A stretch of 64,000 nucleotides of DNA from DASWTL01 sp966250385 (GCA_966250385.1 CBINHC010000005.1:234616-298615), one strand, 5' to 3'; numbered from the stretch's first letter, positions 52,571 to 60,841 are shown. The notes: a model not told the origin generated them from the sequence alone. Translations and numbers: made by a program.

Positions 52571-52687
52571 TTAACAGTGCCCGAGGGCATACCAGATGAT
52601 CACGAAAATGACAATAGTGGAGAGGCATCCGCCTCCGAGTTTCTTAGCTCCGTATCCTGCAATCAATGCTCTGAAGAAATTGTTCAT
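52571..52687 (-). CDS. Small membrane protein, 38 residues
   Basis: ATG at 52687, TAA at 52571. It starts MNNFFRALIAGYGAKKLGGG and ends in one membrane helix (STIVIFVIIWYALG) and HC. Amphipathic N-terminus plus single helix is typical of small stress-related membrane proteins in this phylum. It has no assigned function, and is shorter than normal gene-calling limits. A bidirectional terminator lies upstream. Confidence 0.7.
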   Translation of the reverse strand: MNNFFRALIAGYGAKKLGGGCLSTIVIFVIIWYALGHC

Positions 52688-52762
52688 ATGCGTTTTTTCA
52701 AATAAACTTCGGGATCAGCGAAAGGTTTGCCGCAGGGGAAGGCGGACGGCGGGCAAATAAAT

Positions 52763-52797
52763 AACCCTTTAGTAATTAACTTACTAAAGGGTTTTGG
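52763..52797. terminator. Strong bidirectional hairpin
   Basis: AACCCTTTAGTAA (52763-52775) pairs with TTACTAAAGGGTT (52781-52793) around TTAAC, with T on the plus side. It separates the 38-residue gene from the DUF1801 gene. Confidence 0.8.
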
Positions 52798-52884
52798 TTC
52801 TTTCAATAATCTTGCGATCATATCAGAACTCTTGTAATAATAACATCCCGTACAGCGATTGGTTTCAGCCGGAATAATTATTTT

Positions 52885-53349
52885 TTATTTTTTTTGAAAT
52901 GTCTTTTCGTAAAGGCCGATCCAGTCCGAAGGAGTCATTTTTCCGGCCAGCTCACCGATCAGGTCCAGCGGAATATCCCCGGGTTTTTTGAAACGGATAC
53001 AGCTTTTTCCCATATCGAGCCGGGCCGTGGTCCGCTTGGGATATTCGGAGGTAAACCAGGAAAGGAGCACCGGATCGGCGTATATCCCCATATGGTACAA
53101 GGCAATAAAATTTTTCTGCAGCGCCAGGTTCATAAACGGCAGGGGAAGCGCGGGATTACAGTGATACCCTTTCGGGTACAGGGCATGGGGAACCACGTAG
53201 CCGAGCATCCCGTAACTGATCACCTCTTCAAACCCGGCCGGAATATTCCGGAGGATCGAGTCGCGGATCATCTCAATGGCCTGCCGCCGGTCTTCCGGCA
53301 GTGCTGCCAGATATTCTTCCGGGGTACGATATGCTACCTCTTGCTTCAT
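52885..53349 (-). CDS. DUF1801 domain protein
   Basis: 154 residues from the ATG at 53349 (MKQEVAYRTPEEYLAALP). SILRNIPAGFEEVISYGMLGYVVP, ALQKNFIALYHMG and MGKSCIRFKKPGDIPLDLI are the DUF1801/YdhG-like pattern, a soluble protein of unknown function, possibly an iron-chaperone-like fold. The longer upstream frame crosses a terminator and is not used. Confidence 0.85.
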   Translation of the reverse strand: MKQEVAYRTPEEYLAALPEDRRQAIEMIRDSILRNIPAGFEEVISYGMLGYVVPHALYPKGYHCNPALPLPFMNLALQKNFIALYHMGIYADPVLLSWFTSEYPKRTTARLDMGKSCIRFKKPGDIPLDLIGELAGKMTPSDWIGLYEKTFQKK

Positions 53350-53412
53350 GAAACGAAGATACGATCCTGCAGAGAACCGAAACCATCTCCCCGCTGTTTT
53401 TGAGTTCAAAAA

Positions 53413-53442
53413 AAAAGATCCGCCAGACCGGGGATCTTTTTT
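53413..53442. terminator. Bidirectional intrinsic terminator
   Basis: AAAAGATCC (53413-53421) pairs with GGATCTTTT (53432-53440) with an A run before and a T run after. On the minus strand it follows the DinB gene (stop at 53533). Confidence 0.85.
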
Positions 53443-53532
53443 CGCAAGACTTTCCGTTTTTATTATCAATACGGCGGCAACTGCCGCGCGGTTGCCTGCG
53501 GGCCGGAATTTTTGAATGACCGGCGACCCGGG

Positions 53533-54042
53533 TCACATGGCGTTCAGGATCCTTACCGTTACCAGCAACTGGCCCGTATGACGCGTGGTGTGTTCCGCGG
53601 CATGGAACAGCAGGCCCAGGACCGTGGTGGGAAGCCGTTTGCGTCCGACAGTCCGTTCATCCGTCAGCGTTAAGGGGTCGGTGTCACGCAACCGCTGCAA
53701 TGACAAGTCTACCTGTTCCCTGAAAGCGTCCAGCAGATCCCGCACTGAACAGCCGGGAAACGGCTCATTTTCTTCCGAGGACAGGTACTGGAGCTGATCG
53801 ATCGTGAGCACTTCGCCGCGGGCATAGGTGAACAGCCGGTCGAGCACGCCCTTCAGGTGCTGCAGGTGGAATCCGACGGAGGCTACCCCTGCCGGCCGGT
53901 CCCACAGATGATCCTCATGGAAACCTTCCATGATGCCCATGATCTCATCCCGGGCCTGTAACAGCGCGTGTGCAACGGGCTGCAGCAATGCCGGAACCTC
54001 CGGCACAGGCCCGCGGAGCCAATATTCGGGTAGTTGTGACAT
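53533..54042 (-). CDS. DinB superfamily protein
   Basis: 169 residues with the DinB four-helix pattern: VGFHLQHLKGVLDRLFTYARGE gives one metal His, and HAAEHTTRHTGQLLVTVRIL the other two. DinB-like proteins are putative metal-dependent thiol transferases or hydrolases. It is 37 bases downstream of the SDR gene and could be a last member of the trp transcript. Confidence 0.85.
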   Translation of the reverse strand: MSQLPEYWLRGPVPEVPALLQPVAHALLQARDEIMGIMEGFHEDHLWDRPAGVASVGFHLQHLKGVLDRLFTYARGEVLTIDQLQYLSSEENEPFPGCSVRDLLDAFREQVDLSLQRLRDTDPLTLTDERTVGRKRLPTTVLGLLFHAAEHTTRHTGQLLVTVRILNAM

Positions 54043-54079
54043 CGAGTTTATGTTGGTGCTACTGTAAATATACGGGATC

Positions 54080-54862
54080 TTATGCGCCCTGTCCAGTATT
54101 GAGGGTCAGGCCTCCGTCCATAAAGTAGGAAGAACCCGTCACATAATCAGAATCGGGGGATGCCAGGAAGACCGCCAGCCGAGCGATCTCTTCCGGCCTG
54201 CCGGGTCTCTTCATCGGGATATGCGCTGCCCGCTGCTCCCGGAAACCGGGATCGTCGATAGCCTTTTGATTCATAGGGGTCAGGATCATTCCGGGACAGA
54301 TGTTATTCACATTGATTCCCTCGCCGGCTACTTCCAGGGCCAGGGTACGCATCAGGTTCCGCAGCCCGGCCTTCGACGCATTGTAATCCGCATAGCCGGG
54401 CATCATGATCTCCTCGTGGACGGAAGATATATTGATGATCTTTCCTTTTCCCCCGGCCTGCCGGCGGTGGCGGACAAACCGGCTGCAAAAGTAAAAGGGA
54501 CCGTACAGGTTAGTCCGGATGGTCCGGTCAAACTGTTCGGCGGTCATCTCGGCGACACCGGCGTCGCCGCCGCTGACGCCGGCGTTGTTGACCAGGATGT
54601 CAATGGCACCAAACTGACTGGTAGCTGCTTCAAACAGGGAACCGACGGCCTGTTCATCCCGCACGTCCACCTGGAACACCAGCCCCTTCCGCCCCTGTCC
54701 TTCCACGGCAGCTGCCGTTTCGGAGGCGCCGGCCTTATCCGAATGATAGCATATGATGACATCGGCCCCTTCCCCGGCGAAGGCGATTGCGATCGCCTGT
54801 CCGATGCCGGAATCCGCCCCGGTCACCAGGGCGACTTTCCCGTCTAACTTTTTTACTTCCAT
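54080..54862 (-). CDS. Short-chain dehydrogenase/reductase
   Basis: 260 residues. TGADSGIGQAIA (NAD(P) loop, TGxxxGIG), NNAGVSGGD, INISSVHEEI (Ser) and YNASKAGL (Tyr-x3-Lys) form a full classical SDR; the C-terminus DYVTGSSYFMDGG is typical of glucose 1-dehydrogenase or ketoreductase-like members. It lies 28 bases after trpA on the same strand, with no terminator between. A role in tryptophan metabolism is unlikely but untested. Confidence 0.92.
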   Translation of the reverse strand: MEVKKLDGKVALVTGADSGIGQAIAIAFAGEGADVIICYHSDKAGASETAAAVEGQGRKGLVFQVDVRDEQAVGSLFEAATSQFGAIDILVNNAGVSGGDAGVAEMTAEQFDRTIRTNLYGPFYFCSRFVRHRRQAGGKGKIINISSVHEEIMMPGYADYNASKAGLRNLMRTLALEVAGEGINVNNICPGMILTPMNQKAIDDPGFREQRAAHIPMKRPGRPEEIARLAVFLASPDSDYVTGSSYFMDGGLTLNTGQGA

Positions 54863-54890
54863 ACTCCTGAAAGTATAAAGCAGATTGTGC

Positions 54891-55676
54891 TCAAATTGTT
54901 CGGACGGTTCCCTTCAGTGACGCGACCAGCGCCGGCAGTTGTTCCCGCCAGTCCGGTCTGGCCAACAGGCGGACAACCGCGCTCCCTACGATCGCCCCGC
55001 GGGTATACCCGGCGGCCTTGGTAAAACTGGCCCTGTCCGATATGCCGAAGCCGATCATGGTCGGGTTCTTCAGTTCCATGTCCCGGATCCGCGCGAAATA
55101 GGCCTCCGTTTCGGGCAAAACCACCAGGTTACTGCCGGTGGTCGAAGCGGAGGACAGCATGTAGATGAACCCGGTGGTCAGGCTGTCGATCTTCCGGATC
55201 CGCTCATCCGAGGTTTGCGGCGTGATCAGGAATACGTTGCTGACCCCGTGATGTTCAAAACAATCCCGGTACAATTCCTCATATTCATACATCGGCAGAT
55301 CCGGGACGATAACGCCGTCAATGCCTGCCTCCGCGCATGAGGCGCAGAATCTCTCCACGCCATACTGCAGCACCGGGTTGACATAACCCATCAGGAGGAC
55401 CGGGACGGACACCCGCTGCCGGAGTTCCCTGAGCTGCGTGAACAGCAGATCAAGGGTCATCCCGTTTTCCAGTGCCTGCTGCGAACTGGCCTGGATCGCC
55501 GGGCCGTCGGCCACAGGGTCTGAATAGGGAAACCCGATCTCCACGAAATCCGCACCGCTCCTTTCCAGAAGTTCGGCGATTTCAAGGGTGCTGTTAAGCT
55601 CGGGGTATCCGGCCGTAAAATAAATAGAAAGGACTGGCTCCTTTTTTTGAGCGAACAGCTGAGTGAGACGGTTCAT
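54891..55676 (-). CDS. trpA: Tryptophan synthase alpha subunit
   Basis: 261 residues. FVEIGFPYSDPVADGPAIQ holds the catalytic Glu, GVIVPDLPMYEYEEL the catalytic Asp, and GFGISD the phosphate loop. It cleaves indole-3-glycerol phosphate to indole, channelled to TrpB. Fourth gene of the operon, 32 bases after trpB. Confidence 0.97.
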   Translation of the reverse strand: MNRLTQLFAQKKEPVLSIYFTAGYPELNSTLEIAELLERSGADFVEIGFPYSDPVADGPAIQASSQQALENGMTLDLLFTQLRELRQRVSVPVLLMGYVNPVLQYGVERFCASCAEAGIDGVIVPDLPMYEYEELYRDCFEHHGVSNVFLITPQTSDERIRKIDSLTTGFIYMLSSASTTGSNLVVLPETEAYFARIRDMELKNPTMIGFGISDRASFTKAAGYTRGAIVGSAVVRLLARPDWREQLPALVASLKGTVRTI

Positions 55677-55708
55677 GTGATGTTCTTGATTGGTTATCGG
55701 TTATAAGC

Positions 55709-56890
55709 CTACAGACTGAAATACTGCATATAGTTATTGAGATCTTTGTCACCCCGTCCGGAAAGGCAGATTACTACGGTTTCGTCGCCCTTGAACTGCA
55801 TGTGCTCCAGGTGCGCCAGCGCATGCGCGGACTCAATGGCGGGAATGATACCCTCCAGCTGAGCCAGGCGCAAACCCGCCTGCATGGCCTCCGCATCCGT
55901 AATACTGACATACTCGGCCCGCTTTATTTTATGCAGGTGAGCATGCTGGGGACCGATACCCGGATAGTCGAGGCCGGCCGAAATGGAATAGGGCTCCACT
56001 ACCTGCCCGTCCGGCGTCTGCATCAGAATGGTCCGGCTGCCATGCAGCACCCCTTCCCTGCCCAGGGCTGAAGTTGCAGCAGAATGTCCGCTGTCAACAC
56101 CCAGGCCGGCTGCCTCCACGGCGATCAGCTTCACCTGCTGGTCATCCACAAAGTGGTAGAACATGCCCATGGCATTGCTTCCCCCGCCCACGCAGGCCAG
56201 GACATAGTCCGGCCGTTCAGACCCGGTCTGCTCCAGAAGCTGTTTCCGGGTTTCTTCCGAGATCACCGACTGGAACCGCGCCACCATATCGGGATAAGGA
56301 TGCGGTCCCACGACCGAACCGATGATATAATGGGTGTCCACCGGATTATTGATCCAGTCCCGCATCGCCTCATTGGTCGCATCCTTCAGCGTCCGGGAGC
56401 CGGAGGTCGCCGGCACAACTTTTGCCCCCATCATTTTCATGCGGGCCACGTTCGGGGCCTGGCGTTCGATATCGACCTCGCCCATGTACACCACGCACTC
56501 AAGTCCTTTCAGGGCACAGACCGTAGCGGTGGCCACTCCGTGCTGTCCGGCGCCGGTTTCGGCAATAATCCTTTTCTTACCCAGGCGCTGCGCCAGCAGG
56601 ATCTGCCCGACGGTGTTGTTGATCTTATGTGCGCCGGTATGGTTCAGGTCCTCGCGTTTCAGGTAGATCGTGGTGCCGTACCGGTCTGAAAGCCGGTCGG
56701 CCAGATAAAGCGGCGAAGGACGGCCTACATAGTCCCGGAGCAGCTGCTGGAACTCGGCCTGGAATTCCGGATCATACATGATCTCCAGGTAATGCTGACG
56801 CAGATGCTCCACATTGGGAAACAGCATTTCGGGAATATATGCGCCCCCGAAATCTCCGTAATAGCCTTTTTCATTGACATGATAACTCAT
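55709..56890 (-). CDS. trpB: Tryptophan synthase beta subunit
   Basis: 393 residues. The PLP Lys lies in NHTGAHKINNT, ETGAGQHGVATA is the substrate Ser-binding loop, and GGGSNAMGMFY the phosphate-binding loop. It joins indole and serine to tryptophan, as an alpha2-beta2 complex with TrpA. Its start overlaps the trpF stop by four bases (ATGA). Confidence 0.98.
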   Translation of the reverse strand: MSYHVNEKGYYGDFGGAYIPEMLFPNVEHLRQHYLEIMYDPEFQAEFQQLLRDYVGRPSPLYLADRLSDRYGTTIYLKREDLNHTGAHKINNTVGQILLAQRLGKKRIIAETGAGQHGVATATVCALKGLECVVYMGEVDIERQAPNVARMKMMGAKVVPATSGSRTLKDATNEAMRDWINNPVDTHYIIGSVVGPHPYPDMVARFQSVISEETRKQLLEQTGSERPDYVLACVGGGSNAMGMFYHFVDDQQVKLIAVEAAGLGVDSGHSAATSALGREGVLHGSRTILMQTPDGQVVEPYSISAGLDYPGIGPQHAHLHKIKRAEYVSITDAEAMQAGLRLAQLEGIIPAIESAHALAHLEHMQFKGDETVVICLSGRGDKDLNNYMQYFSL

Positions 56891-57540
56891 ATGCTCGATG
56901 ATGATGATTTTAAAGTGGTTATGGCCTGTTTTAACCGGCCGATATCCTTGAATCCCGGCCTGGTCTCAAACCGGCTGTTTAGGTCCGCCCCGTAAAGGGC
57001 CTTCGAAGAAATCTCCGGTATGCGGCCGATATTTTCCGGCCTGAGCCCCCCGCTGAGAAAGAACGGTTTATCCCCGGTGTAGTGGTCCACGACATTCCAG
57101 TCGAAAGTCCTGCCGGATCCTCCGTAACCGGAAGTTTTCGTGTCAAACAGAAAAGAGCTGCACGCATCCCGGTATGGTTCCAGACGCCTGAAATCGAAGG
57201 TATCGCCAATGCCGAAGGCCTTAATGACTTCCAGCCCCGCTGCCAGCAGCTCACTGCTGGCAGCGGGAGACTCACTGCCGTGGAGCTGTACCGCCCTGAG
57301 GTGAAACCGGAAAGCATAGTCCAGGATGACTTCGGGAGACTCATCCACGAAAACCCCCGTCCGGACGATCCCGGGATCCGTGGGAATCTGCGAGAACAGG
57401 GCTTCCGGGTCCGGTCCGACGTAGCGGGGGGACCCCGGAAAGAAGATAAAACCCAGGTAATCCGGCTCCAGTGCCGAAACATCCGCTATATTGGCCGGAT
57501 CCCGCATGCCGCAGACCTTAATCTTCAGTGAGCGGTTCAT
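56887..57540 (-). CDS. trpF: Phosphoribosylanthranilate isomerase
   Basis: 217 residues. KVCGMRDPANI with the catalytic Cys, AVQLHGSES, and LSGGLRPENI (phosphate) are TrpF motifs. It performs the Amadori rearrangement of phosphoribosylanthranilate. It overlaps trpB and trpD by four bases each, so the three are translationally coupled. The enzyme after it in the pathway, TrpC, is not encoded here. Confidence 0.96.
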   Translation of the reverse strand: MNRSLKIKVCGMRDPANIADVSALEPDYLGFIFFPGSPRYVGPDPEALFSQIPTDPGIVRTGVFVDESPEVILDYAFRFHLRAVQLHGSESPAASSELLAAGLEVIKAFGIGDTFDFRRLEPYRDACSSFLFDTKTSGYGGSGRTFDWNVVDHYTGDKPFFLSGGLRPENIGRIPEISSKALYGADLNSRFETRPGFKDIGRLKQAITTLKSSSSSI

Positions 57541-58523
57541 CCGACAAGCGCTTTAAATGACTTCAGGGCGCGGCCGGAAAGCAGCGACTCCTCCGCTTCA
57601 TAATAGCAGTCGCCAAAGGACACCTGCGGTTTGATCGTGCGGATAGCCAGTGCCGCATTACACAGGACCACCTGGTTCTGTTCGCTGGTCCCTTCCTGAT
57701 TCAGGACGCCGGTAAAGATCCGTGCGGATTCCTCCACGGTTTCGCCGCCGGTAATGGCGGCCGGAGCTATCCGGCTGAACCCCAGCCCGTGGATGGAATG
57801 GATCTGTTCCCCCCGGTTCGTAAAGGTCTTGAAATCGCAGGTAAGCGAAACTTCATCATAACCTTCCAGGGCGTGAACGATCGTATAATTCCGGTCCGAT
57901 TTCTGGAACATGTACGCAAAGATCCTAGCCAGCTCCAGACTGAATACGCCGACCATCTGGTAGGCCGGCAGTGCCGGGTTGACCAGCGGCCCGAGCATAT
58001 TGAAGAAGGTTTTGACACCCAGTTCCCGCCGGATCGGAGCCACTGTTTTCATCGCCGGGTGAAAAAGCGGCGCATGCAGGAAGCAGATCCCGGCGGTGTC
58101 GAGCGCCCGGTTGATTTCCCCGGGATCGTTGCTGAACCGGTAACCGAGGTATTCCATCACGTTGGATGACCCGCATCCGGATGACACGCCGTAGTTCCCG
58201 TGTTTGGCCACCTGGTACCCCGCCCCCGCCACAACAAAGGATGCCAGCGTGGATATGTTAAAGGTGTCTTTACCGTCGCCTCCCGTACCGCACAGGTCGA
58301 TCAGCCGGTAGCCCTGCAGGTCGGTGGCCAGGCAAAGGTCCAGCATGGCATCGCGGAACCCTTCCAGCTCCTCGACCGTGATATTCCGCATGCAATAGGC
58401 GGTCATAAAGGCCGCCATCTGGGAGTGGTTATACTTCCCCAGGGCCAGGTCCGTAAGGATCTGCCGGGCGCTGTCCCTGGTGAAGGACTTCTGTTCAAAA
58501 AGGTGATTCAGTATCTTTTTCAT
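57537..58523 (-). CDS. trpD: Anthranilate phosphoribosyltransferase
   Basis: 328 residues from the ATG at 58523; a GTG six bases upstream is possible but follows the attenuator T run. CGTGGDGKDTFNIST is the PRPP-binding signature and KHGNYGVSSGCGSSNVMEYLG the second. It joins anthranilate and PRPP. First structural gene of the trp operon, eight bases after the intrinsic terminator of the leader, which directly controls its transcription. TrpE, TrpG and TrpC are absent from the window. Confidence 0.97.
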   Translation of the reverse strand: MKKILNHLFEQKSFTRDSARQILTDLALGKYNHSQMAAFMTAYCMRNITVEELEGFRDAMLDLCLATDLQGYRLIDLCGTGGDGKDTFNISTLASFVVAGAGYQVAKHGNYGVSSGCGSSNVMEYLGYRFSNDPGEINRALDTAGICFLHAPLFHPAMKTVAPIRRELGVKTFFNMLGPLVNPALPAYQMVGVFSLELARIFAYMFQKSDRNYTIVHALEGYDEVSLTCDFKTFTNRGEQIHSIHGLGFSRIAPAAITGGETVEESARIFTGVLNQEGTSEQNQVVLCNAALAIRTIKPQVSFGDCYYEAEESLLSGRALKSFKALVG

Positions 58524-58530
58524 GAGCACA

Positions 58531-58560
58531 AAAAAAGGGTTGCTATAATGGCAACCCTTG
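58531..58560 (-). terminator. trp leader terminator (attenuator)
   Basis: On the minus strand AAGGGTTGC (58559-58551) pairs with GCAACCCTT (58543-58535) around CATTATA, followed by Ts to 58530. It lies between the leader peptide and trpD and is the premature stop that forms when tryptophan is plentiful. Confidence 0.93.
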
Positions 58561-58619
58561 TTCGAATTCGTTCCGGTATATTCAATACATTACAAGACTG
58601 CCAAATGAGAACTCATTTG
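58550..58619 (-). promoter_or_regulatory. trp antiterminator and leader hairpin segments
   Basis: On the minus strand CAAATGAG (58619-58612) pairs with CTCATTTG (58609-58602), the leader hairpin. Alternatively GGCAGTCTTG (58602-58593) pairs with CAAGGGTTGCC (58560-58550) with one bulged G and two G-T pairs, taking the 5' arm of the terminator. The two structures exclude each other at base 58602 and sterically. A ribosome stalled on the Trp codons at 58628-58620 would cover the first arm and favour antitermination. Confidence 0.85.
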
Positions 58620-58655
58620 CCACCACCAGGCAGTATGTAACCGATTTTTTTTCAT
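58590..58655 (-). CDS. trpL: trp leader peptide with three consecutive Trp codons
   Basis: ATG at 58655, TAA at 58590, 21 residues beginning MKKNRLHTA, then three TGG codons in a row at 58628-58620, then QMSSHLAVL. Its stop lies 30 bases before the terminator stem. Its length, the Trp run, the flanking competing hairpins and the trpD gene following fit a ribosome-mediated attenuator. No Shine-Dalgarno is seen, as usual for this phylum. Confidence 0.9.
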   Translation of the reverse strand: MKKNRLHTAWWWQMSSHLAVL

Positions 58656-58666
58656 TGCGTGTGAAA

Positions 58667-58697
58667 CAAATATCTGTAAAGAAAACCGGTAAAGCAA
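58667..58697 (-). promoter_or_regulatory. Promoter of the trp leader
   Basis: On the minus strand TTG (58697-58695) and GATATTTG (58674-58667) are 20 bases apart; the latter matches TAnnTTTG except for the first base. The leader ATG lies 11 bases after the box, so the leader mRNA would have almost no 5' untranslated region. Confidence 0.5.
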
Positions 58698-58766
58698 CTT
58701 GATTTTAAAATTTCGTGCTCAGGCGCTCCAATGGCGGTCCCGGAATATCCAAAGCATTCATTTTTG

Positions 58767-58774
58767 TACTTTTG
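58767..58774 (+). promoter_or_regulatory. -7 box before a methyltransferase gene
   Basis: TACTTTTG is a full match to TAnnTTTG, 36 bases before the ATG at 58811. Confidence 0.45.
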
Positions 58775-58810
58775 GCCGTCGCCGGTTCAGAAGCCGGCGG
58801 ACGAACCAAG

Positions 58811-59506
58811 ATGGACGTATTCGGAATTGCGCTGACAGACTACTATAAGAACCGGTTCACGGGACCGCTGCTCCTGCATAACTCATACGGGGATCCCGAG
58901 GAAATGCCCGTGGAGGTTTTTTTCAGGGAAGAAGAAGATCTTCCGGGGTTGGAGGAATTCGCACTCCGCTCCTGCCGGGGACGTATCCTCGATGCCGGTG
59001 CTGGCGCCGGAAGCCATGCCCGGATCCTTCAGGACCGGGGCCGGGACATTACGGCGCTGGAAATCTCCGCGGCGGCGGCCCGGATTATCCGGGAGCGGGG
59101 CGTCGAACGCGTGATTCAGACCGATATCTGGCAATACCAGGGCGAAAAATACGACACGATGCTGATGATGATGAACGGCATCGGACTCGTTGAGACGCTG
59201 CACGGCCTCCGGGCGTTTCTCAGGCACGCAAGGCAACTCGTCCATCCGGACGGTCAGCTGCTGCTCGATTCCTCAGATATCTCCTATCTCTACGAAGGTG
59301 TACCCAAACCCGGAGGCTACTACGGCGAGATCCGGTACCGGTATGAATACCAGGGACTGCAGGGAGACTGGTTCGGGTGGTTGTATGTGGACCAGGAAAC
59401 GCTTTTTGTTGCGGCCAGGGCCGAAGGGTGGCTGATGCAGGTGATCTACGAAAACGACGAAGAACAGTACCTGGCCCGGCTGGTTATGACTGGAACACCC
59501 CGATAA
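58811..59506 (+). CDS. Class I SAM-dependent methyltransferase
   Basis: 231 residues from the ATG at 58811 (MDVFGIALTDYYKN); a longer frame from 58715 is unlikely. Motif I is GRILDAGAGAGSHARIL, followed by ITALEISAAAARIIRERG and a motif IV-like YDTMLMMMNGIGLV. It belongs to the Methyltransf_11/25 group; substrate unknown. It is divergent from the trp operon and its 3' end overlaps the convergent epimerase gene by 23 bases. Confidence 0.87.
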   Translation: MDVFGIALTDYYKNRFTGPLLLHNSYGDPEEMPVEVFFREEEDLPGLEEFALRSCRGRILDAGAGAGSHARILQDRGRDITALEISAAAARIIRERGVERVIQTDIWQYQGEKYDTMLMMMNGIGLVETLHGLRAFLRHARQLVHPDGQLLLDSSDISYLYEGVPKPGGYYGEIRYRYEYQGLQGDWFGWLYVDQETLFVAARAEGWLMQVIYENDEEQYLARLVMTGTPR

Positions 59507-60359
59507 ACATATCGGTCTCAAACACGTGACCTTTTTCAAGCTTCTTCACCCCTTCCTTTGAACGGATGTCGACAGGCCCGCCTTCGCTGTCCGCACAACC
59601 GATCCAGGGTTCGATACATACGAAGTCCGCCCCCGGCTTCGCCCACAGCCCAAGGTAGCTGAAACCCGGGAAGGTGACTTCGACAAACTGACTGCGGTTC
59701 CTGCTCCGGAGCCGGACGGTCCTGGAGATATGGTCCTTGAATACCAGGGCGTCCCGGTCAAACAGATTCCGGGTGAGCGGAAGGATGCGGCCGGAGGTAT
59801 CCACCGTCTTCTTTTCCCCGTTGAAATATCCCCGCGGCGAAAGAAGATGGGTTTCCAGGTTCTCCTCCCGGTCAAACTCCAGGTAATAATCGCTGTACTC
59901 TTCAGAGGGATGAAAGGGAACCCGGAATGCCGGATGCGCACCCAGGGCAAAATAGATATCCCGGTTATCCTCGTTGATGACCTTGTAGGTCACCCTGAGC
60001 CGGTTTCCGGACAGGTCATACAAGACCTGGAACTGGAACCTGTACGGATAGCTTTTCAGCGTTTCCTCCTGGTGGCCCAGGGAGAACTCCGCATGGGTAC
60101 CGGTAACTTCCATGGCCGTAAACTCCATATGCCGGGCAAAACCATGGCGCTGCATGGGATAGGCTTCCTCATCAACCATCAGTTCATCGTTGATCAGTCC
60201 GCCGACAACCGGGAACAGGTTCGGCGCGTGCCAGGGCCACACACCGGGATCAGCCTGCCAGATGTGCTCGACCTGACTTACCTTATTGTAGATGGAAGTG
60301 ATCTCAGCTCCCTTGGTGCTGATCGAAACGCGCAGATGATCGTTCTCCAGTGTTACCAT
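59484..60359 (-). CDS. Aldose 1-epimerase family protein
   Basis: 291 residues. FPVVGGLINDEL, QRHGFARHMEFTA (His), YFALGAHPAFRVPF (His) and CIEPWIGCAD (catalytic Glu) are the galactose mutarotase-like pattern, closest to the LacX/YeaD-like group. It probably interconverts sugar anomers or binds a sugar; specificity unknown. It converges with the methyltransferase gene with 23 bases of overlap. Confidence 0.92.
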   Translation of the reverse strand: MVTLENDHLRVSISTKGAEITSIYNKVSQVEHIWQADPGVWPWHAPNLFPVVGGLINDELMVDEEAYPMQRHGFARHMEFTAMEVTGTHAEFSLGHQEETLKSYPYRFQFQVLYDLSGNRLRVTYKVINEDNRDIYFALGAHPAFRVPFHPSEEYSDYYLEFDREENLETHLLSPRGYFNGEKKTVDTSGRILPLTRNLFDRDALVFKDHISRTVRLRSRNRSQFVEVTFPGFSYLGLWAKPGADFVCIEPWIGCADSEGGPVDIRSKEGVKKLEKGHVFETDMFIGVFQS

Positions 60360-60480
60360 ACTTTTCTAAATTACATAACTATAACTGCACGCCGGTTCTT
60401 CTGTTTGGCGCACCACGGCGCCCGTAAACAATTTAGGGTCCGGCACGTTAAATTTTTTACCAGTACAAAAAAACATCATT

Positions 60481-60765
60481 ATGAGCAGTTCATCAAATAC
60501 TACACATGATCACCAGGAGATCAGGCGCTGGGCAGAAGCACGCGGCGGTGTTCCGGCACGGATCAGGGGAACCGGCGATGCGGAAGATGAAGGCGTATTG
60601 AGGATCCACTTCCCGGACAACAGTGAGGATGATGACCGCTTTGAAGAGATCGGGTGGGCAGACTTCTTTGAAAAGTTCGACGAAAACAAACTGGACTTCC
60701 TGTACCAGGACAAAAAAGCCGACGGCGAGACCAGTACATTCCATAAGTTCGTAAAAAGGTCCTAA
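60481..60765 (+). CDS. Small conserved hypothetical protein, 94 residues
   Basis: The sequence HDEIRRWAEARGG-type start (here HQEIRRWAEARGGVPARIRGTG), LRIHFPDNS, EEIGWADFFEKFDENKLDFLYQ and the final HKFVKRS form a pattern I recall from hypothetical proteins of alphaproteobacteria and other soil bacteria. It is soluble and acidic. Function unknown; its spread between phyla hints at horizontal transfer. It has no obvious partner gene. Confidence 0.85.
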   Translation: MSSSSNTTHDHQEIRRWAEARGGVPARIRGTGDAEDEGVLRIHFPDNSEDDDRFEEIGWADFFEKFDENKLDFLYQDKKADGETSTFHKFVKRS

Positions 60766-60841
60766 CCGGTTCACGGCCCGGTCGTTCCCCGTGCCGGGTT
60801 CCCTTCCGGCATTTTCCACAGCGGCCGATTTTCTCCACAAA

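Noticed and set aside
58561..58580. Possible T-loop (TTCGAATTCG) of a tRNA
   Set aside because: It is only a palindrome in the trp leader; no acceptor, anticodon or D-arm pairing surrounds it.
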